From the NCBI GenBank assembly GCA_018827585.1, contig JAHJXP010000085.1, forward strand, positions 1-13,796: a DNA stretch of 13,796 bases, given 5' to 3'. Of this stretch, positions 5,922 to 12,739 are shown one piece after another. The notes beneath the pieces were generated by a model that was not told the DNA's origin, did no database searches, and saw only the letters and a list, made by a program, of their open reading frames with translations. Source of the DNA: Pseudomonadota bacterium. GTDB lineage: Bacteria > Desulfobacterota > Syntrophia > Syntrophales > UBA5619. Position 1 is the first letter of the stretch. Each line of letters opens with the position of its first letter. A program made the translations under genes and the position numbers.

Positions 5922-6435
5922 GTAAATCTTTCAGTTCCCTGAGCGTCGGCAATTCGGAAAGGTCCCGCAGGTTGAACACCTCGAGGAATTTCCTGGTGGT
6001 CCCGTAGATTATGGGCTTGCCGGGCACGTCCTTCCTTCCCACGATCCGCACGATTTTTTTCTCTAAAAGCCCCTTCAGGGCGCCGCTCACATCCACGCCC
6101 CTGATCCGGTCGATCTCGGCCTTGACGAGCGGCTGGCGGTACGCGACCACGGCCAGGGTCTCCAGGGCGGCCGGGGAAAGCATCGCCGGCCGGACGGCCT
6201 TCAATTTCCGGATCCAGGGGGCCAGCTCGGCCCTCGTCTGGAACTGGAAGCCGCCGGCGACCTCCCGGAGGCAGATCCCGCCCCCCCGCTGCCCGTATTG
6301 ACGAACCAGCTCGCCGACGAGCGAAACGATCTCCTTCTTTTCTGCGCCGGGCATGATCTCCATCACCCGCTCCGCCGTGAGCGGCGTTTCGGATGCGAAG
6401 ATCAGCGCCTCGATGATCGCGACCTTTTCCTCCAT
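5914..6435 (-). CDS. scpB: Segregation and condensation protein B
   Basis: Winged-helix partner of ScpA and SMC in the bacterial condensin complex that compacts and segregates the chromosome. The 173-residue protein opens with EEKVAIIEALIFASETPL and contains LSPAALETLAVVAYRQP, then the second winged helix with DVSGALKGLLEKKIVRIVGRKDVPGKP and YGTTRKFLEVFNL. The start at 6435 is chosen because GGAGG lies about 10 bp upstream and it matches family N-termini. An ATG at 6444 (MTVMEEK) would share ATGA with an ancestral scpA stop but has its Shine-Dalgarno only one base away. The frame stays open upstream through the repeat to 6582, which is artefactual. The stop overlaps rluB. Confidence 0.92.
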   Translation of the reverse strand: MEEKVAIIEALIFASETPLTAERVMEIMPGAEKKEIVSLVGELVRQYGQRGGGICLREVAGGFQFQTRAELAPWIRKLKAVRPAMLSPAALETLAVVAYRQPLVKAEIDRIRGVDVSGALKGLLEKKIVRIVGRKDVPGKPIIYGTTRKFLEVFNLRDLSELPTLRELKDLHE

Positions 6436-6437
6436 CA

Positions 6438-6452
6438 CCGTCATTCCTCCAC
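6438..6452. repeat. Left copy of a 15-bp direct repeat flanking the inserted element
   Basis: CCGTCATTCCTCCAC here is identical to 6600-6614. On the minus strand it reads GTGGAGGAATGACGG: it carries the GGAGG ribosome-binding sequence and the ATG at 6444 of scpB. It is interpreted as one half of a target duplication. Confidence 0.85.
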
Positions 6453-6479
6453 CCATAACACCCTCCCCCCCCCAAACCG

Positions 6480-6604
6480 GACGGCTTCGTAAAAAGGCCG
6501 AAGGCAAGGCGCGCGAATACAGAGGAATGAGGCGTACTGTTGCGTACGCCGCAATGACGAAGGATGAAGCGCAACGCAGCATCCGGCCTTGTTACGTAGC
6601 CGTC
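6480..6604. mobile_element. 125-bp interspersed element with 21-bp imperfect terminal inverted repeats (MITE/REP-like)
   Basis: The left end starts GACGGCTTCGTAAAAA and the 21-bp termini (6480-6500 and 6584-6604) differ at only two positions after inversion. Inside is a 7-bp stem, GGCGTAC/GTACGCC, with loop TGTTGC (6531-6550), and GAAGGATGAAGCGCAACGCAG. There is no transposase. Sequences of this type (a CTTCGTAAAAA end, a GTAC hairpin and GAAGCGCAACGCAGCA) are, from memory, common between genes in deltaproteobacteria; I cannot confirm a family name. A 27-bp C-rich stretch (6453-6479) separates the left end from the left direct repeat, so the insert is 147 bp excluding one 15-bp copy. It separates scpA from scpB without breaking either frame. 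Confidence 0.75.
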
Positions 6605-6614
6605 ATTCCTCCAC
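6600..6614. repeat. Right copy of the 15-bp direct repeat, forming the scpA 3' end
   Basis: CCGTCATTCCTCCAC, identical to 6438-6452. On the minus strand it encodes the last codons of scpA (Val-Glu-Glu-stop). Its first five bases are also the element's terminal GACGG, so the duplicated target proper may be 10 rather than 15 bp. Confidence 0.85.
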
Positions 6615-7322
6615 AGACAGGAACAGCCTGATCGCGCCGAAGGGTCCCACCTGGAAGGCCCTTATCATCCGGAGCTTCATGAGCTCGAGTATCGCCAGAA
6701 AGGTGTACACGATCCGCCGCCGGTCGGCCGTCTCGCCGAGCAGTTCGGCAAAGGTTGTCTGTTTTTCTTCGGACAGCCTGTCCATGATCTCATTTATGCG
6801 GTCCGCAAGGGACAGCTTCTGCGCGTCGATCGCTAACTGCTCCGGATGGTCGAGACCGGCGATTATCCGGCGGAAGGCCTCCACGAGCTCGAAAATGCCG
6901 ACCTCGATCATCGCTTCTTCCTCTGCCGCGGACTCCGCCTCCCCGGGCGCGCCCCGCGTGAAGACATCCCGTTCGAGGAGCGGCCGGTCTTCCAGGCCGA
7001 GCGCCGCTTCCTTGAACATCTGATATTCCAGGAGCTGTTGAACGAGTTCCGCGCGGGGGTCCTCCCCTTCCTCATCTTCGTCTTCCCCCTCGGCCGGCGG
7101 CAGGAGCATCTTCGATTTGATATGGACGAGGGTTGAGGCCAGCACCAGATATTCTCCGGCAAGATCGAGGTTGAGCGAGTGCATCATCCCGAGGTGTGCC
7201 AGATACTGCTCGGTGATCAGAGCGATGGGGATATTGCAGATATCGATCTCGTTCTTCCGGATGAGATACAGCAGAAGATCGAGCGGACCTTCAAAGATGT
7301 CTAATTTGATCTCATAATTCAT
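6603..7322 (-). CDS. scpA: Segregation and condensation protein A (kleisin)
   Basis: Kleisin that bridges the SMC heads and binds an ScpB dimer. The 239-residue protein shows the conserved N-terminal FEGPLDLLLYLIRKNEIDICNIPI (10-33), LAGEYLVLASTLVHIKSKMLLP (54-75), a very acidic linker (EGEDEDEEGEDPRAE, about 78-92), and a C-terminal winged helix (TFAELLGETADRRRIVYTFLAILELMKL and beyond). The start overlaps the trpS stop by 11 bp. No strong Shine-Dalgarno is seen, which favours coupling to trpS. The TGA stop lies exactly at the border of the inserted repeat: its T is outside and its GA belongs to the element terminus and to the direct repeat. Confidence 0.93.
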   Translation of the reverse strand: MNYEIKLDIFEGPLDLLLYLIRKNEIDICNIPIALITEQYLAHLGMMHSLNLDLAGEYLVLASTLVHIKSKMLLPPAEGEDEDEEGEDPRAELVQQLLEYQMFKEAALGLEDRPLLERDVFTRGAPGEAESAAEEEAMIEVGIFELVEAFRRIIAGLDHPEQLAIDAQKLSLADRINEIMDRLSEEKQTTFAELLGETADRRRIVYTFLAILELMKLRMIRAFQVGPFGAIRLFLSVEE

Positions 7323-8313
7323 GGCGGATCTTCATGGCTTCCCTCACCTCGGCGAGCGTTGCCTTTGCGATCCGGGCGGCCCGGGCCGTGCCGTCTTCGA
7401 TGATCGCCCGGACCTCTCCGGGATGGCTCAGGTAATGCTCCCGGCGCTCATGGATCGGCCTCATGCCTGCCGCAATCGCCCCGGCAAGGCGTTTCTTGCA
7501 CTCGATGCAGCCGATGGCCGCGCTCCGGCAGGCAGGGGGAACCTCTGCAACCGTCTCAGGCGTGGAGTAGAGCTGATGAAACGTGAAGACATTGCAGAGT
7601 TCCGGCCGGCCGGGATCGCTCCGGCGCTGGCGCTGGGGATCGGTGAACATCGCCGCGACCTTTTTTTTCAAGACGTCCCCCCGGTCGCTGATGAATATCG
7701 AATTATCGTAGGATTTGCTCATCTTTCTTCCGTCGATCCCCAGGAGTTTCGGCACTTCCGTAAGGAGCGGTTCGGGAATGGGGAAGATCTCGCCGTAGAG
7801 AAAATTGAAACGGCGGGCGATCTCCCTCGTCAGCTCCACATGAGGAAGCTGATCGAGGCCGACCGGAACGCCGTATGCCTTGTACATGATGATATCCGCC
7901 GCCTGGAGAACGGGATAGCCGAGGAAGCCGAACGTCGAGAGGTCCTTCCCGGAAAGCTCCTCCTTCATCTCCTTGTAGGTCGGATTCCTCTCCAGCCAGG
8001 CCAGGGGCGTGATCATCGAGAGCAGGACGAAGAGTTCGGCATGTTCCCGGATGGCCGACTGGATGAAGATGGTGCTTCTTGCCGGGTCAAGGCCGGCGCT
8101 GAGCCAGTCGATCATCATGTCGATGGTGTTCGCCCTGATATCGTCCGTGGTCGAGTAGTCGCTTGTCAGGGCGTGCCAGTCGGCGACAAAATAGTAGCAG
8201 TCGTAATCGCCATGATTCTGGAGGGCGATCCAGTTGGAAAGCGCGCCGTGGAGATTGCCCAGATGGAGCTTCCCCGTAGGCCTCATCCCGCTCAAAATCC
8301 TTTTCTGGGTCAA
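7312..8313 (-). CDS. trpS: Tryptophanyl-tRNA synthetase
   Basis: Charges tRNA-Trp with tryptophan. The 333-residue class I enzyme has MRPTGKLHLGNLHG carrying the HIGH-type motif (HLGN 17-20), the KMSKS loop in DGRKMSKSYDN (197-201), GYPVLQAADIIMYKA (132-146) and GLDQLPHVELTREIARRFN (152-170). The start codon is TTG, not ATG: it gives the expected N-terminus TQKRILSGMRPTG and follows a full AGGAGG by 6 bp, whereas no suitable ATG lies nearby. It heads a trpS-scpA-scpB-rluB operon, with 11-bp overlap into scpA. The 5' UTR of about 50 bp is too short for a T-box or trp leader, so constitutive expression is likely. Confidence 0.95.
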   Translation of the reverse strand: MTQKRILSGMRPTGKLHLGNLHGALSNWIALQNHGDYDCYYFVADWHALTSDYSTTDDIRANTIDMMIDWLSAGLDPARSTIFIQSAIREHAELFVLLSMITPLAWLERNPTYKEMKEELSGKDLSTFGFLGYPVLQAADIIMYKAYGVPVGLDQLPHVELTREIARRFNFLYGEIFPIPEPLLTEVPKLLGIDGRKMSKSYDNSIFISDRGDVLKKKVAAMFTDPQRQRRSDPGRPELCNVFTFHQLYSTPETVAEVPPACRSAAIGCIECKKRLAGAIAAGMRPIHERREHYLSHPGEVRAIIEDGTARAARIAKATLAEVREAMKIRHEL

Positions 8314-8319
8314 ATAAAA

Positions 8320-8325
8320 CCTCCT
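8320..8325 (-). promoter_or_regulatory. Ribosome-binding site defining the TTG start of trpS
   Basis: AGGAGG on the minus strand, 6 bp before TTG at 8313-8311. A full-strength Shine-Dalgarno paired with a weak start codon settles the trpS start. Confidence 0.8.
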
Positions 8326-8367
8326 GTAGGCGCTCTATCCCGCCATTTCCGGCCGGTCGGTCTGCCG

Positions 8368-8396
8368 CCTATAACAGAAACTGCAGGGGGTGTCAA
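8368..8396 (-). promoter_or_regulatory. Sigma70-type promoter for trpS-scpA-scpB-rluB
   Basis: On the minus strand a perfect TTGACA (8396-8391) is followed by a 17-bp spacer and TATAGG (8373-8368, four of six). Expected initiation is near 8360, about 50 bp before the trpS TTG. The sequence between promoter and gene contains no obvious attenuator hairpin with a U-run. Confidence 0.75.
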
Positions 8397-8462
8397 CGGG
8401 ACGGGCGCTGCCGCTGAACCGATCGCAACGGGATGAAAAAAGTACCGCCCCTGTCAATAGAC

Positions 8463-8495
8463 AAAGGCCCCCATGAGCCGACCATGGGGGCCTTT
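8463..8495 (-). terminator. Intrinsic terminator of the HU gene
   Basis: A perfect 13-bp inverted repeat, AAAGGCCCCCATG (8463-8475) and CATGGGGGCCTTT (8483-8495), with a 7-base loop. It starts 27 bp beyond the HU stop. On the minus strand the stem is followed by GTCTATTG, so the terminal T-rich part is mostly the TTT of the stem. It isolates HU transcription from the trpS promoter about 70 bp further on. Confidence 0.82.
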
Positions 8496-8521
8496 CCGGT
8501 TTGGTCTCTTCAATAACGCCG

Positions 8522-8794
8522 CTATTTTACCTTGTCGGCCAGAGCCTTGCCCGCCTTGAATTTGACGACCTTCTTGGCTGCAATCTTGATGGTCTTTCCG
8601 GTCTGCGGATTCCGCCCTTCCCTGGCCTTTCTCCTTACCACGGAAAACGTTCCAAATCCCACCAGCCCGAGTCTGCCGCTCTTCTTGAGCTCTTTGGCCA
8701 CGGCTGCGGTACAGGCTTCCAGAGCCTTCCCCGCGGCTGCCTTCGTAACCCCTGCACCCTCCGCCATCGCTGCAATCAATTCTGCTTTCGTCAT
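8522..8794 (-). CDS. hup: HU family DNA-binding protein
   Basis: The 90-residue histone-like protein shows the complete HU fold: helices MTKAELIAAMAEGAGVTKAAAGKALEA, then KKSGRLGLVGFGTF (37-50), the DNA-gripping arm with GRNPQTGKTIKI (60-71) and the C-terminal FKAGKALADKVK. The alanine-rich N-terminal half and AGKAL ending are HU-like, and it is clearly different from the IHF-like protein at 4766-5041. It appears monocistronic: a 378-bp gap lies upstream and a strong terminator downstream. GGAGG about 11 bp ahead and GGAAGG directly ahead of the ATG act as ribosome-binding sequence. The symbol is generic; hupA or hupB cannot be distinguished. Confidence 0.94.
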   Translation of the reverse strand: MTKAELIAAMAEGAGVTKAAAGKALEACTAAVAKELKKSGRLGLVGFGTFSVVRRKAREGRNPQTGKTIKIAAKKVVKFKAGKALADKVK

Positions 8795-9172
8795 TCCTTC
8801 CTTTCCTCCTTTCGTTAAAAGTTTTTATTGAACAGCACGTCTTCGCCACCCCCCCCAGGGTGGTCGAACCGCTATCGGGTCATCCCCGGCCGACGGGACC
8901 GAGGCCGCGACCATCGTCATTCTCGGGGAGTCCTTCGGAATATGGGATATTGCGCAAAAAAGCGGGTGCAACCGGAAATGATTCATAGGGTTTCACGCGT
9001 TCCGGATTGTCAAGGTTTTTCAACAACCTGTTTATAACGCTGAACTCGAGGTCATCCCTAACACAAAGAAAAACAACAATCAAGAAAAAATTGTAATATT
9101 TTTAACGAGGATAAAGGACCGATAAATGGCAGCTCAGAAGGGACGGCGGTTTGACAACCCCCTGCCTTGGTA
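8795..9172. other. 378-bp gene-free region between mltA and the HU gene
   Basis: No credible gene is seen. On the minus strand, reading toward HU, there is a strongly AT-rich segment (about 9064-9125) and a perfect TTGACA (9014-9009), but the nearest -10-like hexamer, TATGAA, is 21 bp away, too far for a standard promoter. Small inverted repeats occur: AGGTT/AACCT (9014-9030), CCGGAA/TTCCGG (about 8972-9006) and CCACCC/GGGTGG (about 8847-8863). The region probably holds the HU promoter and a long leader; nothing is certain. A GGCAG/CTGCC outer stem (about 9129-9167) downstream of mltA might be a weak transcription end. Confidence 0.4.
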
Positions 9173-10558
9173 TTACTTGGCCGCCTGGCCATACGGCCGC
9201 TTCTTTACCAGAAAGTAGAGGGCGCCTCGCTCCGCCAGGCTGCCCGCCAGCATCTCCGCCTCATCGCCTGTCCCGCAGAACAGATCGACGCGACCCGCCC
9301 CCTTGATCGCCCCACCGGCGTCCTGGCTGACGACAAAGCGCGTGAAGGGGATCCAGGCCGTGACGTTGCCCTCCTTGTCGAAGACCGGCCTTCTTGCCCG
9401 CATGAAGGCCAGCGCCCCCCGCGGAAAGACCGCGGCGTCGGTGGCGATCGAACGTCCCGGCGTAAGTATCTCTCCGATGGAACCGACCGGACCTTGTTCG
9501 ACCACCCGGAAGAAGACATAGCTTTCGTTGTGATTTAGGATCCCCGATAACTCCTCCGGATGTTCCCGGAGGTACTTCTTGATCGCGCGGTGCGAACCGT
9601 TCTGAGGCTGGATCCTGCCCGTTTCGAGGAGATGCCTTCCCACGCTCCGGTAGGGATGCCCGTTCTTCATCGCATAGCCGATCTGGAGGAGCTCCCCGTT
9701 CGGAAGTCTGATCTTGCCGGACCCCTGGATATGGAGGAAAAAGAGGTTGGTCCGGTCGTCCACCCAGGCGATCTCGAGGTCCCGGCCAGCCAACGAGCCC
9801 ATATCCTCGATCTCGCCCCGCTTGTAATAGGGGATGAGTTCGCCGTTTTTCACCCGGCCGACGAGCTGCTCGTTTGCGTACTTTTCTCCGAACTTGCCGA
9901 GATTGACCCGGACGGCGTCGCCCGGCGCCCGGTATAACGGATACCGGAACCGCGCCGTCTTCTTCAGCGAGCCTTCCAGGATCGGTTCGAAGTAGCCGGT
10001 GTACAGGACGTTATTCTTCCCGTCCAGGCCGGTCGACTGATAGACGTCGAAGGTCTCTGCGATCAGCGCCTGCTTGGCCTCGCCCGGCGCATCGCTCCGC
10101 AGGATCTCCAGGATGGCGATTAGGGATTCCCGCAGGTCCTGCACCGTGACCAGAGAGTCATCCATCGGGAAAGCGCCGTTTCCGACGGTCCGGCTGTAGA
10201 ACTGGAGGCTCTTCTCGATGGCCGCATCGAGGGAGGCCAAGTCCATGTCGTCGGCAAAAAGGGGAACCCGCTCGGACGGCAGCCGGACAAGCGGGCCCCG
10301 CGGCTTCGGCACAAGCGGGGGAACGGGAGGTTTGGGGACCTCCGGCGGGACCGTTATTCCCGGAGCGGGCGCGGGCGGCGCCGGCGTGGGCAGGGGAGCG
10401 GGCTTCACTACCGGCGGCGGCGGCGCCGGCGGCGGCGCCGGTTTCTCGATCCGAACGGCGCAACCCGACAGGAAATATATTATCAGAACACAAAGGGCGA
10501 TGCCCATCAACGCATAAGTCTCGAAAATCAGGTCCCGGAAGCGTGAATCGTTCAACAT
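9173..10558 (-). CDS. mltA: Membrane-bound lytic murein transglycosylase A (lipoprotein)
   Basis: Cleaves the MurNAc-GlcNAc bond in peptidoglycan, leaving 1,6-anhydroMurNAc ends. The 461-residue protein has a lipoprotein signal ending in LSGC (lipidation Cys33), so it should be anchored in a membrane facing the periplasm. Residues about 38-92 form a proline-rich spacer (PAPPPAPPPPVVKPAP and similar). The MltA domain follows: TGYFEPILEGSLKK, RFRYPLYRAP, then the 3D-type barrel segment with PGRSIATDAAVFPRGALAF and SQDAGGAIKGAGRVDLFCGTG (407-431), carrying Asp413 (predicted catalytic) and Asp425. It is about 100 residues longer than Escherichia coli MltA, partly because of the spacer. The start is 3 bp after the argA-like stop, with GGAG inside the preceding gene, so it belongs to the nadK-recN-argA-like operon. 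Confidence 0.93.
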   Translation of the reverse strand: MLNDSRFRDLIFETYALMGIALCVLIIYFLSGCAVRIEKPAPPPAPPPPVVKPAPLPTPAPPAPAPGITVPPEVPKPPVPPLVPKPRGPLVRLPSERVPLFADDMDLASLDAAIEKSLQFYSRTVGNGAFPMDDSLVTVQDLRESLIAILEILRSDAPGEAKQALIAETFDVYQSTGLDGKNNVLYTGYFEPILEGSLKKTARFRYPLYRAPGDAVRVNLGKFGEKYANEQLVGRVKNGELIPYYKRGEIEDMGSLAGRDLEIAWVDDRTNLFFLHIQGSGKIRLPNGELLQIGYAMKNGHPYRSVGRHLLETGRIQPQNGSHRAIKKYLREHPEELSGILNHNESYVFFRVVEQGPVGSIGEILTPGRSIATDAAVFPRGALAFMRARRPVFDKEGNVTAWIPFTRFVVSQDAGGAIKGAGRVDLFCGTGDEAEMLAGSLAERGALYFLVKKRPYGQAAK

Positions 10559-10561
10559 ATT

Positions 10562-11020
10562 CTAAAGCTCCAGGATCATGGCGACTTCATCGCAGAAATC
10601 GGGATATTTGGAACACCGGAAGCAATCCGACCAGATTTTCTCGGGAAGAGTGGAGCGTTTGACCTTCTGAAAGCCGAGCTTCTCGAAGAACCCCTGCTTG
10701 TAGGTCAGCGTGAAGATCCTGAAGAGCTGCAGCGTGATGGCCTCGGAAATGCAGGACTCCACCAGGTTCCGACCGATCCCCTCCATTCTGTGTTCCTCGT
10801 CCACGTAAAGGGAGCGGATCTCCGCCAGGTTTTCCCAGACGATGCTCATCGCGCAGATCCCGAGGATCTCGCTGCTCTCTTCATCCTGGTAAATGCAGAA
10901 ATCCCGCAGGCTGCCGTAGATATCCATCAGCGAACGGGGGAGCATCTCCCCCTTACCCGAAGAGATGTTGATCAGCCGGTGAATGGTCTTGACATCGCCG
11001 ATACGGGCTTTTCTCAGCAT
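10562..11020 (-). CDS. argA: GNAT acetyltransferase, short N-acetylglutamate synthase (ArgA-like)
   Basis: Probably acetylates glutamate with acetyl-CoA, the first step of arginine synthesis. The 152-residue protein is a single GNAT domain. Motif A is EIRSLYVDEEHRMEGIGRNLVE (67-88), with the acetyl-CoA pyrophosphate loop R78-M-E-G-I-G83. FFEKLGFQKVKRSTLPEKIW (111-130) and the Cys-containing tail DCFRCSKYPDFCDEVAM (132-148) are characteristic of the short NAGS group, which lacks the amino-acid-kinase domain of classical ArgA. Family assignment rests on recalled family wording, so substrate specificity is inferred. AGGAG lies 6 bp before the ATG. Gaps are 36 bp to recN upstream and 3 bp to mltA downstream. 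Confidence 0.75.
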   Translation of the reverse strand: MLRKARIGDVKTIHRLINISSGKGEMLPRSLMDIYGSLRDFCIYQDEESSEILGICAMSIVWENLAEIRSLYVDEEHRMEGIGRNLVESCISEAITLQLFRIFTLTYKQGFFEKLGFQKVKRSTLPEKIWSDCFRCSKYPDFCDEVAMILEL

Positions 11021-11056
11021 CCATCGCTCCTGAAAGGGAATCTAGGCTTCATAAAC

Positions 11057-12739
11057 TCAGCCGCGCGCCGCGACCAGCATCTCCCGCGCGTGCTCGCGGG
11101 TCTTTTCGGTCATCTCCACCCCGCCCAGCATCCGGGCAATCTCCTCCTGGCGCCCTTCCTCGGCAAGGAGGACAACGGAGGTATTCGTCCTTTCCCCGGC
11201 GACCCGTTTGGCCACCAGGTAATGCCGGTCTCCGCAGCACGCTATCTGCGGCAGATGGGTGATGCAAAGGATCTGGTGGTGGCGGGCGACCTCCCTGAGC
11301 TTCTGCCCCACGATCTCCGCCGTGGCGCCGCCGATGCCGCTGTCCACCTCGTCGAAAACTATCGTCCCCACCGAGCCGGTCCTGGCCAGGACCTTCTTGA
11401 GGGCCAGCATGATCCGGGAAAGCTCGCCGCCGGAGGCGATCCCCCTGAGGGGCTTCATCTCCTCCCCGACATTGGCCGAGAGATAGAATTCCAGGTCATC
11501 CGCACCCTTCTCGTTCAGCTGCTCTTCCCCTCCGCGGGTGAGAGGATCGCGAAAGATGACCGCGAAGCGCGCGTTTGCCATCCTTAGGGTCCTGATCTCG
11601 GCCTCGACGGCCGCTTCGAGGGCGGCGGCCGCCGCGCGTCTTTTTACGGAAAGATCGCCCGCCGCCTTCAGGACCCGCTCTTTTTCCCGGGCGATTTCCC
11701 TCGTCAGGACCTCCGTCTCTTCTTCCAGGGAAGCGATGTTCGCCAGTTCTCCCTCCGCTTCGGCCTGCCGTTTCAGGACCGTCTCGAGCGTCCCGCCGTA
11801 TTTCCTTTTCAGGCGTCCGAGAAGCTCCAGCCGCTCGTCCACCTCCTCCAGGTGGGCCGGTTCGAACGAGAGGCGCTTCTGGTAATCGCGGAGAACAAAG
11901 GCGGCATCCTCGAGCCGGTAGTAGATTTCATCAAGGTCCTCCCCCGCAACCCCCAGCGACGCATCGATCTTCCGGATCTCCTTGACGGCCGCTGCAGCGC
12001 CGCGCAATTCCGCAAGCACCGAGCCACTCTTCCCGTAGAGGGTCTCATAGGCGGCCGAGGCGAAATCCATCAGCCTCTGGACGTTCGCCAGGACCTTCTT
12101 CTCTTCGGCAAGCGCGGCGTCTTCCCCCGCCCGGACGCAGGCCCCGGAGATCTCGCCCATCTGAAACCGGAGCAGGTCCTCCCGCTCCTCCTTTTTTCTT
12201 CGGAGTTCCTCAAGCGCGCGGCGCCTCTCGTTCAACGAACGGTACCGGTCGTATGCTTCCCGGTAGGCCGAGCGCAGCGTCAGCAGTTCGCCGAACTCAT
12301 CGAGGACGTCTGCATGGCTTTCAGGATTCAGAATCAACTGATGCTCGTGCTGCCCGCAGATGTTTATCAGCGATTCCCCAAGCGCTGCGAGCGACGACAG
12401 CGGCGCCAGGGCGCCGTTGATGTAAACCCTGTTTTTCCCCGAACGGGAGACCACCCGCCGGACGACGAGGTCCTCCCCGTCGACGAACCCCATCTCGCGG
12501 ATCTCCCGCTGCAGCTTCTCCTGCCCGCCGACGTCGAAGAGCGCCTCCACAACCGCCGAGTCCTCGAAAGAGCGGATCATGTCAGCGTTCGCGCGGTCGC
12601 CCAGGAGAAGACCCACCGCGCCTATGATGATCGATTTGCCCGCGCCGGTCTCGCCGGAGATAATGTTGAGGCCCCCGGCGAAGGTTACCTGCAGTTCATC
12701 GATGATGGCAAAATTACGGATGTTCAGTTCTTTGAGCAT
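11057..12739 (-). CDS. recN: DNA repair protein RecN (SMC-like ATPase)
   Basis: Cohesin-like ATPase acting in recombinational repair of double-strand breaks. The 560-residue protein has the expected organisation: N-terminal half-site MLKELNIRNFAIIDEL with Walker A GETGAGKS (29-36), coiled-coil halves rich in Glu, Arg, Leu and Ala (roughly 150-380), and the C-terminal half-site with signature SGGELSRI (436-443), Walker B IVFDEVDSGIGG (Asp463, Glu464) and ITHLPQIA (His495). Length is normal (about 550). The start overlaps the end of nadK by 26 bp. The nadK-recN order is common in proteobacteria. No LexA-like box is recognisable, and because the gene starts inside nadK it probably uses the upstream promoter. 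Confidence 0.96.
   Translation of the reverse strand: MLKELNIRNFAIIDELQVTFAGGLNIISGETGAGKSIIIGAVGLLLGDRANADMIRSFEDSAVVEALFDVGGQEKLQREIREMGFVDGEDLVVRRVVSRSGKNRVYINGALAPLSSLAALGESLINICGQHEHQLILNPESHADVLDEFGELLTLRSAYREAYDRYRSLNERRRALEELRRKKEEREDLLRFQMGEISGACVRAGEDAALAEEKKVLANVQRLMDFASAAYETLYGKSGSVLAELRGAAAAVKEIRKIDASLGVAGEDLDEIYYRLEDAAFVLRDYQKRLSFEPAHLEEVDERLELLGRLKRKYGGTLETVLKRQAEAEGELANIASLEEETEVLTREIAREKERVLKAAGDLSVKRRAAAAALEAAVEAEIRTLRMANARFAVIFRDPLTRGGEEQLNEKGADDLEFYLSANVGEEMKPLRGIASGGELSRIMLALKKVLARTGSVGTIVFDEVDSGIGGATAEIVGQKLREVARHHQILCITHLPQIACCGDRHYLVAKRVAGERTNTSVVLLAEEGRQEEIARMLGGVEMTEKTREHAREMLVAARG

Noticed and set aside
6436..6582. N-terminal extension of scpB by up to 49 codons through the repeat
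   Set aside because: The open frame runs through the inserted repeat and C-tract; ScpB homologues start at about EEKVAIIEALIF, and the ribosome-binding sequence supports 6435 (or 6444).
7321..8436. 371-codon plus-strand frame opposite trpS
   Set aside because: Antisense shadow of the unambiguous tryptophanyl-tRNA synthetase; composition reflects GC-rich codon bias.
8327..8460. T-box or trp attenuator upstream of trpS
   Set aside because: The likely transcript leader is only about 50 bases and lacks a Trp-codon leader peptide or terminator/antiterminator pair.
8880..9083. 67-codon minus-strand frame upstream of HU
   Set aside because: No recognisable family, no convincing ribosome-binding site, and it covers what looks like a promoter or leader region.
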